Source of the DNA: Diploscapter coronatus | Lineage: Eukaryota; Nematoda; Chromadorea; Rhabditida; Rhabditidae | DNA length: 64,000 nt | Direction of reading: 5' to 3' | NCBI GenBank assembly: GCA_964036155.1 | Contig: OZ038422.1 | Coordinates: forward strand, 23,955,201 to 24,019,200 | Part shown: piece after piece, positions 61,469 to 64,000 of the stretch | How positions within the stretch are numbered: position 1 is the stretch's first letter | Layout of the letters: every line of letters begins with the position of its first letter | Notes under the pieces: model-generated | Database searches by the model: none | The model's input: only the letters and a program-made list of their open reading frames with translations | Told to the model about the DNA's origin: nothing | Made by a program: the position numbers and the translations under genes

Positions 61469-63248
61469 ATGCTGACGCGACGAGTCGCCCAGTTAGGGGT
61501 GCGATTCGTGCGCACTTCTGCCCCAGCTTGCAGTCGGGAAAATCAGGGCGAATCGGGGAATTCCGCAAATCAGAACAACGACAATTTCCCCGATGTCGCT
61601 ACCGATCCGTCGAGTCTACCTCCGTGGGAGGTACGATTTTTACATATTTTTAAAGGTTAACTTAGCCTGGAGTAGAAGTAGTATTTTAAATTGGAAGCCG
61701 AATGATCTTCCCCCCTTAGATTTTATCTCAAAGATGTTCAATATCAAATTTTCAGATCTGGAGACGACGTCTGGAACTTCGAAAACCGATTCTCCAACGC
61801 GACGAAAAGCCCGTACAAAAGGTGGCATTTTTCATTAACAAATAAACTCATGCTCTTTCTTTCTAAATTCGAGTAAAAATCTAAAAAAAGCTATTGTGAC
61901 ATGGATTTTTTTTCAGGTCTACCACGCCCCGGAATTCTTCCACGATTTCAACGAGAAACTGAAAGGGCAGCGGATTCCGAAAATCACGGAACTCGGCATG
62001 ACGCCCGAGAAATGGGAGCATTATAATAAGGCATGAAAATATTATACTGAAAAAAATATTTGAAGAAACAGGTGGTCTGGCCTCCGAATTACGTCGTTCC
62101 TGAAACCGGTCTGCCTAAGACCAAGGAAGTCTTTCATTGCAGGGAATCGGTGAGTTTTTGGTTAATCTTATGAAAAACTAGGAAAAAGTCGGCGGTATTT
62201 TTTGCTTTTCTGGCACAAAATTACAAATCTTTCCGAGGCTCCTACTAAGAATAGGAATTTTTCTAGTTTTCTTTTCAAAGTCCGGGTTTTAAATATCAAA
62301 TTCCCAGGTCCACCATCAACCAAAGAGGATGTTCAAAGTGTGCAAATTCGTGAACAAAATGATGGTCGATGAGGCGATCGCCCAGTGCAAAATCCGAGCT
62401 CTCAAGGTACGGTATTCTTGCAATCTATTTTAATTAAAGGAATAAACTATGGAGAAAAGGCGATATTTCATTTTCTGAATCGGACTTCTAAAAATTTGGC
62501 TAGTAGAACAAATATGCCATATTGAGAGAAGAAAGAGCATGTTTTCTTTTCTCTCTGAGAAAGATACATTTTTCTGTGGGTCGATTTGGGGGTTTTGCGG
62601 ATCGAGTTTTGTGAAATCTGTTCTGAACTTCAAAAGTTAAAATAATTTTTTCAAAATCTTTTTTAGTTGCATAAAAATGAAGTACGGTAATTATTATAGT
62701 TTTCAATTTAGGGCACCTTGATAATGGCGGAGATTTTGGAAGAAGCGAAGAAACGCGCCTCGTCCGAGTTCAACATCGAGTATCCATCCACTATGTACGT
62801 CGCCGATGCCTTCGCCATTCAGTCCGAAATCGTTAAAGGTGCATTTTCGTTTTTATTTGATTTTTTTTTCATTTTATGGGATTTTTTCTTACTTAGAAGA
62901 AAAATTTAGGTGCGAAACGACACGCCCATGAAGTGTGGCACGTCCACCGCTATCGATACGTTCACGTTTTTGTTCGGTAAGATTTTCTCCTATATCGCAA
63001 TTTTCATTTTTCTAATTGTTTTTTTTTCTTTTGATTTCTTTATACTTCCTTAAAATTTGTTACTCACTATTTTCGTTGAAAAGACAAATTACAAAAATTA
63101 AGCAATTTTATGGAAAAATCCAATTTTCAGGCTGGAAGAAGGCCCACCCCCGCCCACGACTTATCGCTACCCGATGCCAAACGGATGGGAGAAAATGAAA
63201 AAATACGTCGACTATCTCCACAACAGGACTGTCAAATACGGTCTGTAA
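61469..63248 (+). CDS. mrpl-22: Mitochondrial large-ribosomal-subunit protein uL22m (MRPL22)
   Basis: Component of the mitochondrial 39S subunit near the exit tunnel. Exons 61469-61630, 61756-61821, 61917-62030, 62072-62149, 62308-62406, 62712-62838, 62910-62976, 63131-63248. They total 831 nt, 276 residues. The N-terminus MLTRRVAQLGVRFVRTSA is Arg-rich and free of acids, a typical mitochondrial targeting peptide. The uL22 core runs from KMFKV-like KRMFKVCKFVNKMMVDEAI to ALKGTLIMAEILEEAKKRA. The C-terminal hook contains HVFVRLEEGPPPP, close to the human KLVEGPPPP. Intron 3 (62031-62071) is 41 nt with a GC donor. AATAAA at 63416. Confidence 0.92.
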
Positions 63249-63715
63249 AGGGAACTTGTGAATATGGTAAAATAGCTGCTTAGTGGTAACATTCTTATAA
63301 TTTTTTGCAAACATCTGTTTCACCATTTTACTGTTTTCTTTAAAAGAATTAGAAGAATTAGTTTTGTTGATTTTGATATAAACATTAGTTCGTTTTCTTC
63401 TTGTTTTAATTTTCGAATAAATTTTCTAAAAAAAATGGCAGATTTAGCAACATACTTTATTCCCGGAATGAAGCAAGAAAAGCGAGTATTTTATATGAAA
63501 ACACGAGATACGTAAAATATGGAAGAATGCGAATCCACAAGTAATAAATTAGCACTAGAGTGAAGATACAGTATCACTATGTTTAAATAAGGCTACATTT
63601 ATAAAGCTATGACTTTTTGTCAGAATAAATTTCGAGGATTCGATATTTACAAAAAGCGGAAATTTACAGATTTGACTCATATAGAAGTACCGTATTTTTA
63701 AAATTCAAAGATATT
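63249..63715. other. Convergent 3' flanks of uL22m and the last gene
   Basis: Contains the uL22m polyadenylation signal (63416-63421). Nothing else recognised. Confidence 0.5.
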
Positions 63716-64000
63716 TTATTTCTTCTGAGTTGGTGACTCGTGAATCTGAGGTTCGGCCTTGAGTTCGGGCGGTACAGTAACCTAAACATTTCAGAAATAC
63801 AAATGTTTCGACATTTTCTAAAGCAAATTGATTTTCAAACAAGTGTAATGATCTCATATTATAAATTACTATTTCCACATCTTCTATAATTAAAGAAAAT
63901 CTACCACATCGTATGGTGGGGGTCCGTTGAAATCGGCATCTGATGGTGGGACAGCGGTCCAAGCCATTTTATCTCCTGACTTCTCGCTGCCCGCCATCAT
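63716..64000 (-). CDS. Small Pro-rich protein, possibly cut by the window edge
   Basis: Two exons: 63905-64000 and 63716-63781, stop TAA at 63716-63718. 53 residues are visible if translation starts at the ATG ATG at the very edge. It contains DFNGPPPYDV and ends EPQIHESPTQKK. There is no known domain. Since the window ends at the putative start, upstream exons cannot be excluded. Confidence 0.5.

Overview
This window is eukaryotic nuclear DNA from a nematode. The genes have many short AT-rich introns ending in TTTTCAG-like acceptors. A FMRFamide-like neuropeptide gene with KHEYLRFamide repeats (flp-14 type) is present. Two genes (phf-5 and apc-2) are packed about 195 bases apart, in the way of a nematode operon. 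I cannot name the species. Exon models below were built by hand by joining open frames across GT-AG (a few GC-AG) introns. For nearly every gene the exon lengths close to a whole number of codons.

Layout. 1-5.8 kb: a gene made of very short exons (15-51 nt) separated by near-identical introns, with two nested DNA elements in one intron. 6.6-14.5 kb: a small unknown conserved-looking gene (-), protein phosphatase methylesterase 1 (+), tRNA-dihydrouridine synthase of the DUS4L type (-), and a small heat-shock protein with an HSE/TATA promoter (+). 15-21 kb: a frameshifted RecQ helicase fragment and two Kelch-repeat genes, head to head in an inverted duplication, only one with an F-box. 21.1-25.9 kb: a 4.8-kb DNA element with 624-bp terminal inverted repeats that look identical and a 9-bp target duplication, ending about 160 bp upstream of a DBF4 gene (26.1-28.7 kb, +). 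30.8-37.0 kb: cytochrome b561 (-), a MADF-domain-like nuclear protein (-), and PHF5A/phf-5 (+). 37.2-43.8 kb: anaphase-promoting complex subunit 2 (+). 45.2-47.7 kb: a four-pass membrane protein (+). 48.9-56.5 kb: flp-14 type neuropeptide precursor (-) with a 5.6-kb intron. 58.9-64 kb: TMEM33 (-), mitochondrial ribosomal protein uL22m (+), and the 3' part of an unknown gene (-).

The identified genes are mostly housekeeping: DNA replication licensing (DBF4 with CDC7), cell-cycle ubiquitination (APC2), splicing (PHF5A in SF3b), tRNA modification (DUS4L), PP2A demethylation (PPME1), mitochondrial translation (uL22m), ER/nuclear-pore membrane (TMEM33) and neuropeptide signalling (flp-14). The most unusual object is the micro-exon gene at the left end. 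Eight consecutive exons, all multiples of three and all phase 1-1, lie between introns that are copies of one sequence family. This fits introner-driven intron gain, a micro-exon gene, or both. No tRNA, rRNA or CRISPR array was seen.
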